DNA of 64,000 bases from Streptomyces sp. JB150 (GCF_011193355.1 NZ_CP049780.1:5313803-5377802), one strand, 5' to 3'. Counted from the stretch's first letter, positions 11,254-27,612 are shown. Program-made: numbers and translations. The notes: generated by a model from the sequence alone, not told the origin.

Positions 11254-11505
11254 CCCTCTGCGGCCCGGATTCCGCCCTCTCCGGGCAAGGGTCCACCCTC
11301 CGCGGCCGGGAATCCGCCCCCTCCAGCCAAGGGCCGGCCCTCTGCGAATCAGATTCCGTTCTCTCCGGCCCGGATTCCGCCCTCTTAGGCCAAGGAGCCG
11401 CCCGCTCCGGCCCGGAATGCACCCCCTCCGGCCCCGAATCCGCCCTCCCCGGCCAAGACCCCGCCCTCCCAGGTCGCCGATCCGCCCGCCCCGGCCGCCG
11501 TCGGA
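11254..11505. repeat. Twelve tandem 21-bp repeats upstream of the LAL regulator
   Basis: Twelve consecutive imperfect 21-bp units fill 11254-11505 exactly. The unit is close to CCCTC-N4-GGCC-N4-TCCG. Two sub-types, ending GGCCCGGATTCCG and GGCCAAGG...CCG, are interspersed. The period is a multiple of three, so one frame stays open and would read a degenerate heptad (ALxGPDS/ALxGQGS). That frame contains a TTA codon and only about 75% G/C at third positions, which speaks against strong coding selection. It fills most of the 404-bp gap 11146-11549. Confidence 0.9.
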
Positions 11506-11549
11506 AAACCGGTGACACGGCGTCGGACGCACGTGCGATGCTCTGGCCC

Positions 11550-14500
11550 GTGCAGACCAGTTCCGTCAGTCCCGTGTTCGTCGGCCGCGTCGAGGAGTTG
11601 GGGACGCTGGGCGACGCGCTCGCCCGCGCCGCCGCCGGCGAGCCGCAGGCGCTGCTCGTCGGCGGCGAGGCCGGTGTCGGCAAGACCCGGCTCGTCGAGG
11701 AGTTCGCCGCCGTCGCCGCCCGCGCGGGCGCCGTCGTCGCGCTCGGCGGCTGCGTCGAGATCGGCGCCGACGGACTGCCCTTCGCCCCGTTCTCCACCGC
11801 CCTGCGCACCCTGCGCCGCGCCCTCCCGGACGCCGTGGCCGCCGCGGTCGCCGGCCAGGAGGAGGAACTGGCCCGGCTGCTGCCCGAACTGGGCGAGGTC
11901 GGCGCCGGCCGGCACGACGACGAGGAGGGTGTGGCCCGCCTCTTCGAACTCACCGCCCGCCTCCTGGAACGCGTCGCCGCCGACCGCACGGTCGTCCTCG
12001 CCCTGGAGGACCTGCACTGGGCCGACGCCTCCACCCGCCACCTGCTCTCCTACCTGCTGCGCACCCTGCGCACCGGCCGCCTCGTCGTCCTCGCCACCTA
12101 CCGCTCCGACGACATCCACCGCCGCCACCCGATGCGCCCCCTGCTCGCCGAACTCGACCGGCTGCGCACCGTGCGCCGTATCGAACTCGCCCGCTTCACC
12201 CGCGACGAGGTCGGCCGCCAGATCGCCGGCATCCTCGCCGCCGAACCCGACCCCGCCGACGTCGACGACATCTTCGAACGCTCCGACGGCAACGCCTTCT
12301 TCGTCGAGGAACTCGCCGTCGCCGCCCACGAGGGCTGCCACACGGGCCTCACCGACTCCCTGCGCGACCTCCTCCTCGTCCGCGTCGAGGCGCTGCCCGA
12401 GAGCGCCCAGCGGATCGCCCGGATCGTCGCCGAAGGCGGCTCCACCGTCGAGCACCCGCTGCTCGCCGCCGTCGCCGGCCTCGGCGAGGACGAGCTCGAC
12501 GAGGCGCTGCGGGCCGCCGTCAACGCCCACCTGCTGCTCCCCACCCCGGCCGGCGACGGCTACCGCTTCCGCCACTCCCTGGTCCGCGAGGCCGTCAGCG
12601 ACGACCTGCTGCCCGGCGAGCGCACCCGCCTCAACCGCCGCTACGCCGAGGCGCTGGAAGCCGACCCGGCCCTCGTCCCCGCCGACCAGCGCGTCACCCG
12701 CCTGGCCAGCTACTGGTACCACGCCCACGACGCCGCCAAGGCCCTCCCCGCCGTCCTCGACGCCGCCTCCGCCGCCCGCCGCCGCCACGCCTACGCCGAA
12801 CAACTCCGGCTCCTGGAACGCGCGATGGAACTGTGGGACTCCGCCCCCGAGGAGACCCGCGCCACCCTGCGCCCCGTCGACCACACCGAGGTCTATCCGC
12901 CCTGCGGCGGCGACCCGCGCACCGCCCCCCTGCGCTACCTCGACCTCATGGCCGAGGCCGCCGTCGCCGGCCGGCTCTGCGGCGAACGCGAACGGGCCCT
13001 GAAGATCACCAAGCGGGCCCTCGGCCTGCTGGAGGACGACCCCGACCCGCTGCGCGCCGCCTGGTTCTGGGTCCAGCGCGCCCAGCTCGTGCAGAGCCAG
13101 GCCCGCGGCGACGGCTGGCGGGAACTGGCCACCGCGCAGGACCTCGTGCGCGGCCTGCCGCCGTCCCGGGTGCACGCCGACGTGCTCGCCGCCGTCGCCG
13201 GCTGGCTGATGCTGCGCGCCCCCGGCCCGCAGGCCTTCTCCGCCGCCGAACGCGCGGTGGAGTACGCCCGTATGGTCGGCGCCCGCGAGACCGAGCTGAA
13301 CGCCCGCCTCACCCTCGGCGGCCTCATGGTCGACTCCGGCGACACCGAGGCCGGGCTCGCGGTGATGTACGAAGTCAAGGACCGCACCGTCGCCGAGGGC
13401 ATGTCGTACGTCGCGGGCCGCGCCTACGTGAACCTGCCCTCCGAGCTGGAGGCCGTCGGCCGCTCCCGCGAAGCCGTCCCGCTGCTCGAACAGGGCGTCG
13501 CGCACAGCCGCGCCTACGGCCTGCTCAACACCGAGGCATGGGTGTGGGCCAACCTGTCCGACTCGCTGTACTCCCTGGGGCGCTGGGACGAGGCCGCCCA
13601 GGCCGCCGAGGACGCCCGGCGGCGCGGCCAGAACGCCAAGCCGCAGGGGACCGGCACCATGTGCCTGGCCCGCGTCGCCCTGGGCCGCGGCGACGTGGCC
13701 GGAGCGGCCCGTCGGCTCGCCGCCGCCCGCGACTACTTCGGCACCCACGATCCGATGCCCCAGCAGTCCCTCCCGCTCGTCGACATCAGCGTCGGCATCG
13801 CCGCCGCCGAGGGCCGTCTCCTCGACCTGCGCGCCGAACTCCACGCCACCGTGGAGGCCGGCTTCCCGCCCGGCACCCACCGCTACGGCTGGCCCCTGCT
13901 CCTCGCCGCCGCCACCGCCGAGGCCGACGCCCGCGCCCTGCCCACCGCCCGGCCGGGCCGCGCCGAGGCCGTCGGCCGCATCCGCGACGCCGCCAAGCGG
14001 CTCACCACCAACGCGTCCATCTGGCTCGCCCACGACATGTGGGTCCGCGCCGAGCTGGCCCGCGCCGAGGACACCGCCGGCGTGGACACCTGGTCCGACG
14101 TCGTCACCGCCTTCGAAGGGCTGGAACGCCCCTACGACCTCGCCCGCGTCCGCCACCGTCTCGCCGAGGCCCTGCTCACGTGCGGCGGCGAGCACGACCG
14201 CGACCGCGCCGCCGAGCTGCTGCGCCTCGCCCACGCCGTCGCCGGCCACCTCGGCGCCCGCCCGCTCGCCGACGCCGTCACCCAGCTCGCCCAGCGCGCC
14301 CGCCTCTCCCTGACCGGCGCCCCGCGGCCGGCCCTCGCCCCGGCCGACCCGGCCGAGGCGCTGGGCCTGACCAGCCGGGAGCGGGACGTACTGCGGCTGG
14401 TGTCCGCCGGGCGCACCAACCGCCAGATAGCGGAGGAGCTGTTCATCTCCCCGAAGACGGCCAGCGTCCATGTGTCGAACATCCTCGCCAAGCTGGGCGT

Positions 14501-14612
14501 CTCCGGCCGGGGCGAGGCGGCGGCGGTCGCCCACCGGCTCGGGCTGTTCGCCGCGGAGCCACTCACGGCCGGCCTGTCCGGACCCTCCGGCCCGGCCGGT
14601 TCCGCCGGGTGA
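11550..14612 (+). CDS. LuxR-family large ATP-binding (LAL) transcriptional regulator
   Basis: About 1020 residues. An N-terminal AAA/STAND ATPase shows VFVGRVEEL, the Walker A GGEAGVGKTRL and the Walker B VVLALEDLHWAD. A long TPR-like helical region follows, then a C-terminal LuxR helix-turn-helix LTSRERDVLRLVSAGRTNRQ with the IAEELFISPKT and VHVSNILAKLGV recognition part. LAL proteins are typically pathway-specific or pleiotropic activators. Start is uncertain: GTG 11550 fits a leaderless start after GATGCT (11537-11542); ATG 11538 is in frame; GTG 11142, overlapping the previous stop, would add about 136 residues encoded by the 21-bp repeats. Confidence 0.88.
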   Translation: MQTSSVSPVFVGRVEELGTLGDALARAAAGEPQALLVGGEAGVGKTRLVEEFAAVAARAGAVVALGGCVEIGADGLPFAPFSTALRTLRRALPDAVAAAVAGQEEELARLLPELGEVGAGRHDDEEGVARLFELTARLLERVAADRTVVLALEDLHWADASTRHLLSYLLRTLRTGRLVVLATYRSDDIHRRHPMRPLLAELDRLRTVRRIELARFTRDEVGRQIAGILAAEPDPADVDDIFERSDGNAFFVEELAVAAHEGCHTGLTDSLRDLLLVRVEALPESAQRIARIVAEGGSTVEHPLLAAVAGLGEDELDEALRAAVNAHLLLPTPAGDGYRFRHSLVREAVSDDLLPGERTRLNRRYAEALEADPALVPADQRVTRLASYWYHAHDAAKALPAVLDAASAARRRHAYAEQLRLLERAMELWDSAPEETRATLRPVDHTEVYPPCGGDPRTAPLRYLDLMAEAAVAGRLCGERERALKITKRALGLLEDDPDPLRAAWFWVQRAQLVQSQARGDGWRELATAQDLVRGLPPSRVHADVLAAVAGWLMLRAPGPQAFSAAERAVEYARMVGARETELNARLTLGGLMVDSGDTEAGLAVMYEVKDRTVAEGMSYVAGRAYVNLPSELEAVGRSREAVPLLEQGVAHSRAYGLLNTEAWVWANLSDSLYSLGRWDEAAQAAEDARRRGQNAKPQGTGTMCLARVALGRGDVAGAARRLAAARDYFGTHDPMPQQSLPLVDISVGIAAAEGRLLDLRAELHATVEAGFPPGTHRYGWPLLLAAATAEADARALPTARPGRAEAVGRIRDAAKRLTTNASIWLAHDMWVRAELARAEDTAGVDTWSDVVTAFEGLERPYDLARVRHRLAEALLTCGGEHDRDRAAELLRLAHAVAGHLGARPLADAVTQLAQRARLSLTGAPRPALAPADPAEALGLTSRERDVLRLVSAGRTNRQIAEELFISPKTASVHVSNILAKLGVSGRGEAAAVAHRLGLFAAEPLTAGLSGPSGPAGSAG

Positions 14613-14649
14613 GGTCTACGCTGGAGGGACGCCGGCCCAGGGGGGTTCC

Positions 14650-14880
14650 GTGTTCAACTTCTTCGAGGAACTGTTCGCCCCGGGCCGCAAGCACACCCAG
14701 GACGAACAGAACCGCCTGGAGCTGACGCGCGAGGACGTCGGCGACGGGGATCCCGGCCGCGGCCCGATAGACCTCACCTCCGGGAAGGTCGTCATACGAC
14801 GGCCCGACGCTGACCCGGCGGAACCGGCGGACCCGGGGGGCCGGGCGAACCCGGGGGACGAGGAACCGGACGGGGACTGA
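14650..14880 (+). CDS. Small DUF6191-like protein
   Basis: A 76-residue acidic protein beginning MFNFFEELFAPGRKHTQDEQ, followed by RLELTREDVGDGDPGRGPID and a disordered acidic tail. This N-terminal pattern matches the small actinobacterial DUF6191 family, of unknown function. Start GTG 14650 has CAGGGGGG upstream; TACGCT at 14617-14622 is a possible -10 box. It is convergent with the next gene. Confidence 0.72.
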   Translation: MFNFFEELFAPGRKHTQDEQNRLELTREDVGDGDPGRGPIDLTSGKVVIRRPDADPAEPADPGGRANPGDEEPDGD

Positions 14881-14904
14881 GCGCGCGCCCCCCGGTGTCA
14901 CGGG

Positions 14905-16077
14905 TCAGCTCACCTGGAGCTCCAGGATGCGGTCGTCGCCCTCACCGGGGGAGCCACGGCCGTCCGTCTCGCTGGTGACCAGCCACAGCCGGTCGCCGCC
15001 CGCGGGGACGACCGTGCGCAGCCGGCCGTGCTCGCCCTCCAGGAAGGACTGCGGGTCGGCCGAGGCCTTCGTGCCCTTCAGCGGAACGCGCCACAGACGC
15101 TCGCCGCCCAGGCCCGCCATCCAGATCGAGCCCTCGGCGTAGGCGATGCCGCTGGGGGAGGCCTCGTCGGTGGACCACTGGGCTATCGGGTCGCGGAAGC
15201 CGGACTCGCCGGACCTGCCCTCGGCCTCCGGCCAGCCGTAGTTGCCGCCCGGCTCGATCGCGTTCAGCTCGTCCCAGGTGTCCTGGCCGAACTCCGCGGC
15301 GAACAGGCGCTGTCTGGCGTCCCAGGCGAGGCCCTGCACATTGCGGTGCCCGTACGAGTACACCGCGGAGTCCGGGAACGGGTTGCCCGGGGCGGGCTCC
15401 CCTTCCGGGGTGAGGCGGAGGATCTTGCCGCCCAGGGACTCCTTGTCCTGGGACAGGCCCTCCTCGCCGCTCTCGCCCGTGCCGGCGTAGAGCATCCTGT
15501 CGGGGCCGAAGGCGATCCGCCCGCCGTTGTGGACGAAGCCCTTCGGGATGCCCTTGAAGATCGTGTCCGGGGCGCCGAGCTGTTCGCCGGCGGGCTTCTT
15601 CTCGTCGTAGAGCATGCGGACGATGCGGTTGTCCGAGACGGAGGTGAAGTACGCGTAGACCATGTGGTCCGAGGCGTACTCCGGGGACAGGGCGATGCCG
15701 AGCAGGCCGCCCTCACCGGCCGCGGAGACACCGGGGACCTCGCCCAGCTGCGTCTTCTCGCCCGTCTCGCCGTCGACGCGCACGATCGTGCCCTCGTCGC
15801 GCGAGGAGACCAGCAGATCGCCGTCCGGCAGCGGGGCGAGGCCCCACGGGCTGTCCAGGTCCTCGGCGACGGTGCGCACCACCTTGACGGTGCCGGTCGC
15901 CGGCGGGGCCTTCTCGGCCGTGCCGCCGCCCGCGGACGGGGACCGCTCCGTCGTCGTACGGCTCGGGGTGGCGCTCGCGGTGCCGCCCGGTGGCCCTCCG
16001 TCGTCCTCGGAGGAGCACCCGGCGGTCAGCACGAGCGCGGCTGCGGCCAGCACGGCCGACACAGCTCGACGTTGCAC
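14905..16077 (-). CDS. PQQ-dependent sugar dehydrogenase-like lipoprotein
   Basis: A 390-residue protein. The start GTG at 16077 gives a lipoprotein signal MQRRAVSAVLAAAALVLTAG ending in a lipobox (LTAG|C), preceded by GAAGGGACC. After a Thr/Ser/Pro linker (residues 25-60) comes a six-bladed propeller of the glucose/sorbosone dehydrogenase family: LDSPWGLAPLPDGDLLVS, GEGGLLGIALSPEY, FVHNGGRIAFGPD (candidate catalytic His) and YGHRNVQGLAWD. It would act outside the membrane on a sugar; whether it binds PQQ is not proven. Another in-frame ATG upstream would bury the signal and is rejected. Confidence 0.9.
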   Translation of the reverse strand: MQRRAVSAVLAAAALVLTAGCSSEDDGGPPGGTASATPSRTTTERSPSAGGGTAEKAPPATGTVKVVRTVAEDLDSPWGLAPLPDGDLLVSSRDEGTIVRVDGETGEKTQLGEVPGVSAAGEGGLLGIALSPEYASDHMVYAYFTSVSDNRIVRMLYDEKKPAGEQLGAPDTIFKGIPKGFVHNGGRIAFGPDRMLYAGTGESGEEGLSQDKESLGGKILRLTPEGEPAPGNPFPDSAVYSYGHRNVQGLAWDARQRLFAAEFGQDTWDELNAIEPGGNYGWPEAEGRSGESGFRDPIAQWSTDEASPSGIAYAEGSIWMAGLGGERLWRVPLKGTKASADPQSFLEGEHGRLRTVVPAGGDRLWLVTSETDGRGSPGEGDDRILELQVS

Positions 16078-16456
16078 GATCTTGGTCCCTTCGACGCGGC
16101 GGTCTCCAGCCCGGCTTCCACTTGTCATACACCGCCCGCGCCCCACAAGTTCCCCATCCCTCCCACCCCGCACCGCATCCAGGCCGACGAGGCTGCCGGG
16201 AACGCACACCGGCACCGTCTCCCCGGCCAACGCGGACAAGCCGACGCGGACAAGCATCCGGGGCTCGCGCCGCCACGTTCCCCACCCCACGCCGCAGGCA
16301 TCCGCGCCGTGCCGTCCGAGGTCCGGGCCCGCGCCGCCCGAAAGCCGCCCCATGCCCCACGCACCGGCCCCACGCGCCAGGCACCCCGCTCGCGCCGACA
16401 CTTACTTCGCCCCGCGCCGGCAGGCACTCCGCCCCGCGCCGCCCCCGGTCCGGGGC
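16078..16456. other. 379-bp gap without a supported gene
   Basis: Between the sugar dehydrogenase start and the stop of the upstream reductase gene (both on the minus strand). The sequence is C-rich with short CCGCGCC-type repeats; open frames here have no ribosome site and no recognisable family. It presumably holds the promoter of the lipoprotein gene, but no convincing -35/-10 pair was found. Confidence 0.6.
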
Positions 16457-17455
16457 CTACTCCCAGGACCCCTGCGCCCCCGGCAGCCCCGCCACCTCGG
16501 CCAGGTCCTGCGGGGTCAGGCGCAGGTTCGCCGCCGCCGCGTTCTGGGTGACCCAGCGCTCCTGCTTGGTGCCGGGGACGGGGACGACGTGGCGGCCCTG
16601 GGCGAGGATCCAGGCGAGGGCGACCTGGGCGGGGGTGACGTGGTCGCCGTGGCGGGCGGCTATGCGGCGCAGGCCCACCACTATGGGCTGGTTCGCGGCC
16701 ATCATCTCGGCGGTGAAGCGGGGGTGGCGGGCGCGCATGTCGTCGGGCTCGAAGCCCTCACCGGGGGTCAGCGTGCCGGTGAGGAAGCCGTTGCCGAGCG
16801 GCATCGCCGCCAGGAAGCCGATGCCGCGCGACTCGCACCAGGGCAGCAGGGTGTCCAGGGCCTCCGGGGACCACACCGACAGCTCCGCCTCCACCGCGCT
16901 CACCGGGAACACCTGCTGCAGTCGCTGCAGCTGGCGGATCGTCGCGTCGTAGAGGCGGCTCCCGCCGCGCCGGCCGCCGCGCGCGCCCACCGCGCACAGG
17001 CCCAGCGCCCGCACCTTCCCGGCCCGCACCAGCTCCGCCATCGCGCCCCACGTCTCCTCGACCGGGACCTCGGGGTCCGCGCGGTGCAGCTGGTACAGGT
17101 CGATGACGTCCGTCTGGAGCCGCCGCAGGGACGCGTCGCAGGCGCGCCTCACGTAGCCGGGACGCCCGTTGGCCACGATGTGCTGCTCGCCCACCAGCAG
17201 CCCCACCTTGGTCGAGACGAACGCGTCGGACCGCCGCTCCTTCAGCACCCGGCCCAGCAGCAGCTCGTTGGTGAAGGGGCCGTACATGTCGGCGGTGTCC
17301 AGCAGCGTCGAGCCCAGGTCCAGAGCCCGGTGCACCGCCCGCAGCGACTCGTCGCCGCGCTGCCTGGACGTGCTGTACCCCCAGCTCATCGGCATGCACC
17401 CGAGTCCGACGGCCCCCACCGCGAGTGCCGCCGCGCCGATCGTCCTGCGCTCCAC
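16457..17455 (-). CDS. Aldo/keto reductase
   Basis: A 332-residue member of the AKR superfamily (YakC/YghZ-like). The tetrad is visible: Asp and Tyr in DTADMYGPFTNE, Lys in FVSTKVGL and His in IDLYQLHRADP. The C-terminus has the NADPH-binding PVPGTKQERWV motif. Such enzymes reduce aldehydes or ketones with NADPH in the cytosol. Start GTG 17455 has GGAGAGGGAGGG upstream. The next gene is divergent, with starts 77 bp apart. Confidence 0.92.
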   Translation of the reverse strand: MERRTIGAAALAVGAVGLGCMPMSWGYSTSRQRGDESLRAVHRALDLGSTLLDTADMYGPFTNELLLGRVLKERRSDAFVSTKVGLLVGEQHIVANGRPGYVRRACDASLRRLQTDVIDLYQLHRADPEVPVEETWGAMAELVRAGKVRALGLCAVGARGGRRGGSRLYDATIRQLQRLQQVFPVSAVEAELSVWSPEALDTLLPWCESRGIGFLAAMPLGNGFLTGTLTPGEGFEPDDMRARHPRFTAEMMAANQPIVVGLRRIAARHGDHVTPAQVALAWILAQGRHVVPVPGTKQERWVTQNAAAANLRLTPQDLAEVAGLPGAQGSWE

Positions 17456-17531
17456 GTGGTCGTGACCCTCCCTCTCCAGGCACCCCAACCTAACCTCTGC
17501 GCCCACGCGCCCCTGACATAGCCTCCGGACC

Positions 17532-18506
17532 ATGACTGCTGACGTGTGGCTGCCCATCCCGCCGGAGGAGATCGAGGGGCTTCCGGAGGGGCCGGCGTAC
17601 CGTTTCTGGGACGGTGCGGAAACCTTTCCCTCGGACCCTGCCGACTGCGCCTTCTACGTCGTCCCCTACATGAAGCCCGCCCCGCTGGGGCAGCGTCCCC
17701 TGCCGGAGATGACGTCCCTGGAGGTGGTGCAGACGCTGTCGGCGGGGGTCGACCACGTGCTGCCGGCGCTGGCCCGGGTCCGCGCGGGGGTGCGGCTGTG
17801 CAACGCGCGCGGTGTGCACGAGGCGAGCACGGCGGAGCTGACGCTCACGCTGATCCTCGCCTCGCTGCGGGGCGTCCCCGACTACGTGCGCGCCCAGGAC
17901 CGGGGCGAGTGGCTCGGCGGGTTCCGTCCCGCGCTGGCCGACAAGACCGTCCTCATCGTGGGCTACGGTTCGATCGGATCAGCGATCGAGGACCGGCTCG
18001 AACCCTTCGAGCTCGCGCGGGTGGCGCGCGTCGCGCGCTCCAGGCGCACCACGGCGCGCGGGCCCGTGCACCCGCTCACCGACCTGCCCGCGCTGCTGCC
18101 GGAAGCGGACGTCGTGGTGATCTCCACCCCGCTCACCGAGGACACCCGTGGTCTGGTGAACGCCCAGTTCCTGGCCCGGATGAAGGACGGAGCGCTGCTG
18201 GTCAACGTGGCCCGCGGGCCCGTCGTCGACACCGAGGCGCTGCTCGCCGAGCTGGGGCGCCGCCGGATCACGGCGGCCCTGGACGTCACCGATCCCGAGC
18301 CGCTGCCCCCCGCTCACCCCCTGTGGCGTGCGCCGGGGGTACTGATCAGCCCTCATGTCGGCGGACCCACCTCCGCGTTCCTGCCGCGCGCCAAGCGGCT
18401 CCTGGTGGACCAGTTGAGCCGCTTCGTGAACCGGGAGCCCTTGCGCAACGTGATCCTTACGACGGGCGCCGACAGGTCTGGCGCTCCGGGCGCAGCGGGC
18501 GTGTAA
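17532..18506 (+). CDS. D-isomer-specific 2-hydroxyacid dehydrogenase
   Basis: A 324-residue NAD(P)-dependent dehydrogenase. The Rossmann motif VGYGSIGSAIEDRL (residues about 140-153) and the catalytic set are present: Arg in LLVNVARGPVVD, Glu in VTDPEPLPP and His in ISPHVGGPT. It would interconvert 2-keto and D-2-hydroxy acids, with substrate unknown (glyoxylate/hydroxypyruvate reductase-like). TAGCCT at 17519-17524 ends 7 nt before ATG 17532, implying a leaderless transcript. Confidence 0.92.
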   Translation: MTADVWLPIPPEEIEGLPEGPAYRFWDGAETFPSDPADCAFYVVPYMKPAPLGQRPLPEMTSLEVVQTLSAGVDHVLPALARVRAGVRLCNARGVHEASTAELTLTLILASLRGVPDYVRAQDRGEWLGGFRPALADKTVLIVGYGSIGSAIEDRLEPFELARVARVARSRRTTARGPVHPLTDLPALLPEADVVVISTPLTEDTRGLVNAQFLARMKDGALLVNVARGPVVDTEALLAELGRRRITAALDVTDPEPLPPAHPLWRAPGVLISPHVGGPTSAFLPRAKRLLVDQLSRFVNREPLRNVILTTGADRSGAPGAAGV

Positions 18507-18587
18507 TCCGATTCGGGCACCCTCCGCAACCTCTCGGACGCGGGGGGTACTCGCTTCCCGCAGGTGGTCACGGAGCGTAGAGAAGCT

Positions 18588-18913
18588 ATGTCCCTGAGTG
18601 ACGAGACTGGTGTATCGTCCCGACAGGGGCTGCGCCGCGCACCGTTCGGCGCCGGGGATGGACATTTCAGACTGCGAGGGGGGCGACGGGCGATGCACGG
18701 CCTATGGACCAACGATCCGACTCGGCGGGGCCGCCGGCGGCGACCCTGGCGCACGGCCACGCGCAGGCGTGGCCACCACGCCGGTCACGGCGGCCACCAC
18801 GGCAGCCACAACCTCAGTCACCACCGCCGGCACGGCAGCCGCAGGCGGCACGGGCACCCGGCACAGCGGGTCCCGCGGGACGCGGGCGCGGCGCCGCGGA
18901 GCGGGAGGTACCG

Positions 18914-18917
<4 letters not shown>
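18588..18917 (+). CDS. Doubtful small His/Arg-rich ORF overlapping the cdgE start
   Basis: A possible 109-codon gene in the 407-bp gap before cdgE. AGAGAAG lies 4 nt before ATG 18588, and the stop overlaps the chosen cdgE start as GTGA. The first part (MSLSDETGVSSRQGL) looks ordinary; the second half is extremely His/Arg/Gly rich. Third-position G/C over 18693-18917 is near 90% by eye, higher than in the overlapping cdgE frame. It may be a real coupled uORF or an artefact of GC-rich DNA. Confidence 0.3.
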
Positions 18918-25689
<6,772 letters not shown>

Positions 25690-25700
25690 GCCTCACCCGA

Positions 25701-25728
25701 GGGGCTGTCGCCACAAGGCGACAGCCCC
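25701..25728 (+). terminator. Terminator of the ilvBNC operon
   Basis: A perfect 12-bp stem, GGGGCTGTCGCC with GGCGACAGCCCC, and an ACAA loop sits 11 bp after the ilvC stop and is followed by TTC. Confidence 0.88.
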
Positions 25729-25953
25729 TTCGGCGAACCCGGGGCGACGCCGAGGGAAGGCGTTGTCCATCCCGTCCAGCCACGGACGGGTGATCCTTCC
25801 GCAGAGGCGCAAGACGACCTCCGCCGCGCCACTAGACTGCAGTTCAACAAACGCGTCAGGCCCACAGCGTCGTGCGTCTTCCACGCGGCTAGCACTTCTT
25901 CACCGCCTGCGGCCGTCGGGACGGCCGTCCGCATTGGACATGTGAGGACTCAC

Positions 25954-27543
25954 GTGAGCTCGAAACCCGTCGTACTCATCGCTGAAGAGCTGTCGCCCGC
26001 CACCGTCGACGCGCTGGGCCCCGACTTCGAGATCCGCCACTGCAACGGCGCCGACCGGGCGGAGCTGCTCCCGGCCATCGCCGACGTGGACGCGATCCTG
26101 ATCCGCTCCGCGACCAAGGTGGACGCCGAGGCCATCGCCGCCGCGAACAAGCTGAAGGTCGTCGCACGAGCCGGCGTCGGCCTGGACAACGTGGACGTCT
26201 CCGCCGCCACCAAGGCCGGCGTGATGGTCGTCAACGCCCCGACCTCCAACATCGTGACCGCCGCCGAGCTGGCCTGCGGTCTGATCCTGGCCACCGCCCG
26301 CAACATCCCGCAGGCCAACGCCGCGCTGAAGAACGGCGAGTGGAAGCGCAGCAAGTACACGGGCGTCGAGCTGGCCGAGAAGACCCTCGGCGTCGTCGGC
26401 CTCGGCCGCATCGGCGCACTGGTCGCCCAGCGGATGTCCGCCTTCGGCATGAAGGTCGTCGCCTACGACCCGTACGTGCAGCCCGCGCGTGCCGCGCAGA
26501 TGGGCGTCAAGGTGCTGTCGCTGGACGAGCTGCTGGAGGTCTCCGACTTCATCACCGTCCACCTGCCCAAGACCCCCGAGACGGTCGGTCTGATCGGCGA
26601 CGAGGCGCTGCGCAAGGTCAAGCCGAGCGTGCGGATCGTCAACGCCGCGCGCGGCGGGATCGTCGACGAGGAGGCGCTGTACTCCGCCCTCAAGGAGGGC
26701 CGGGTCGCCGGCGCCGGTCTCGACGTGTACGCGAAGGAGCCCTGCACGGACTCCCCGCTGTTCGAGTTCGACCAGGTCGTCGCCACCCCGCACCTGGGCG
26801 CCTCCACGGACGAGGCCCAGGAGAAGGCCGGTATCGCCGTCGCCAAGTCGGTGCGGCTGGCCCTCGCGGGCGAGCTGGTGCCGGACGCGGTGAACGTCCA
26901 GGGCGGCGTCATCGCCGAGGACGTCAAGCCGGGCCTGCCGCTCGCCGAGCGCCTCGGCCGGATCTTCACCGCCCTCGCGGGCGAGGTCGCGGTCCGCCTC
27001 GACGTCGAGGTGTACGGCGAGATCACCCAGCACGATGTGAAGGTGCTGGAGCTGTCCGCGCTCAAGGGCGTCTTCGAGGACGTCGTCGACGAGACGGTGT
27101 CGTACGTCAACGCCCCGCTGTTCGCCCAGGAGCGCGGGGTCGAGGTGCGCCTGACCACCAGCTCCGAGTCGCCCGACCACCGCAACGTGGTGACGGTGCG
27201 CGGCACCCTCGCGGACGGCGAGGAGGTGTCGGTCTCCGGCACGCTGGCCGGTCCCAAGCACCTGCAGAAGATCGTCGCGGTCGGCGAGTACGACGTGGAC
27301 CTGGCGCTCGCCGACCACATGGTCGTGCTGAAGTACGAGGACCGCCCGGGTGTCGTCGGCACCGTGGGCCGCATCCTCGGCGAGGCGGGCATCAACATCG
27401 GCGGCATGCAGGTCGCGCGTGCGGCGGTCGGCGGCGAGGCGCTCGCCGTGCTCACCGTCGACGACACGGTGGCCCCGAACGTGCTGGCGGAGCTGGCGGC
27501 GGAGACCGGCGCGACGTCGGCCCGGTCGGTCAACCTCGTCTGA
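25954..27543 (+). CDS. serA: D-3-phosphoglycerate dehydrogenase
   Basis: A 529-residue long-form SerA (Mycobacterium type). It has the NAD-binding GLGRIGALVAQRMSAFGMKV, the catalytic Arg in VNAARGGIVDEEAL, Glu in YAKEPC and His in TPHLGASTDEAQEKAG, then the intervening (ASB) domain and a C-terminal ACT domain (YEDRPGVVGTVGRILGEAG) for serine feedback. It catalyses the first step of serine synthesis. Start GTG 25954 follows GAGGACT. TAGACT at 25833-25838 is a possible -10 box, with AAGACG 16 bp before it a weak -35. Confidence 0.96.
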   Translation: MSSKPVVLIAEELSPATVDALGPDFEIRHCNGADRAELLPAIADVDAILIRSATKVDAEAIAAANKLKVVARAGVGLDNVDVSAATKAGVMVVNAPTSNIVTAAELACGLILATARNIPQANAALKNGEWKRSKYTGVELAEKTLGVVGLGRIGALVAQRMSAFGMKVVAYDPYVQPARAAQMGVKVLSLDELLEVSDFITVHLPKTPETVGLIGDEALRKVKPSVRIVNAARGGIVDEEALYSALKEGRVAGAGLDVYAKEPCTDSPLFEFDQVVATPHLGASTDEAQEKAGIAVAKSVRLALAGELVPDAVNVQGGVIAEDVKPGLPLAERLGRIFTALAGEVAVRLDVEVYGEITQHDVKVLELSALKGVFEDVVDETVSYVNAPLFAQERGVEVRLTTSSESPDHRNVVTVRGTLADGEEVSVSGTLAGPKHLQKIVAVGEYDVDLALADHMVVLKYEDRPGVVGTVGRILGEAGINIGGMQVARAAVGGEALAVLTVDDTVAPNVLAELAAETGATSARSVNLV

Positions 27544-27612
27544 GCCGACCGTCCTCCCGGGGGCGACCGCCCCCGGACCCCCGCTCGGGCCCTGGAACGG
27601 GCCTCGTCCCCG

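Noticed and set aside
11254..11505. CRISPR array
   Set aside because: The repeats are contiguous 21-bp units without spacers, and no cas genes are present.
11385..14534. 1049-codon open frame on the minus strand opposite the LAL regulator
   Set aside because: It is a shadow of the GC-rich coding strand: composition is Gly/Ala/Val low complexity, with no recognisable domain, while the plus-strand frame has clear ATPase and HTH motifs.
17480..17500. Iron-regulator (DmdR/IdeR) box near the aldo/keto reductase promoter
   Set aside because: Only a half-site resembling GGTTAGGTT is present; the second arm is missing and it is equally explained as a -10 region.
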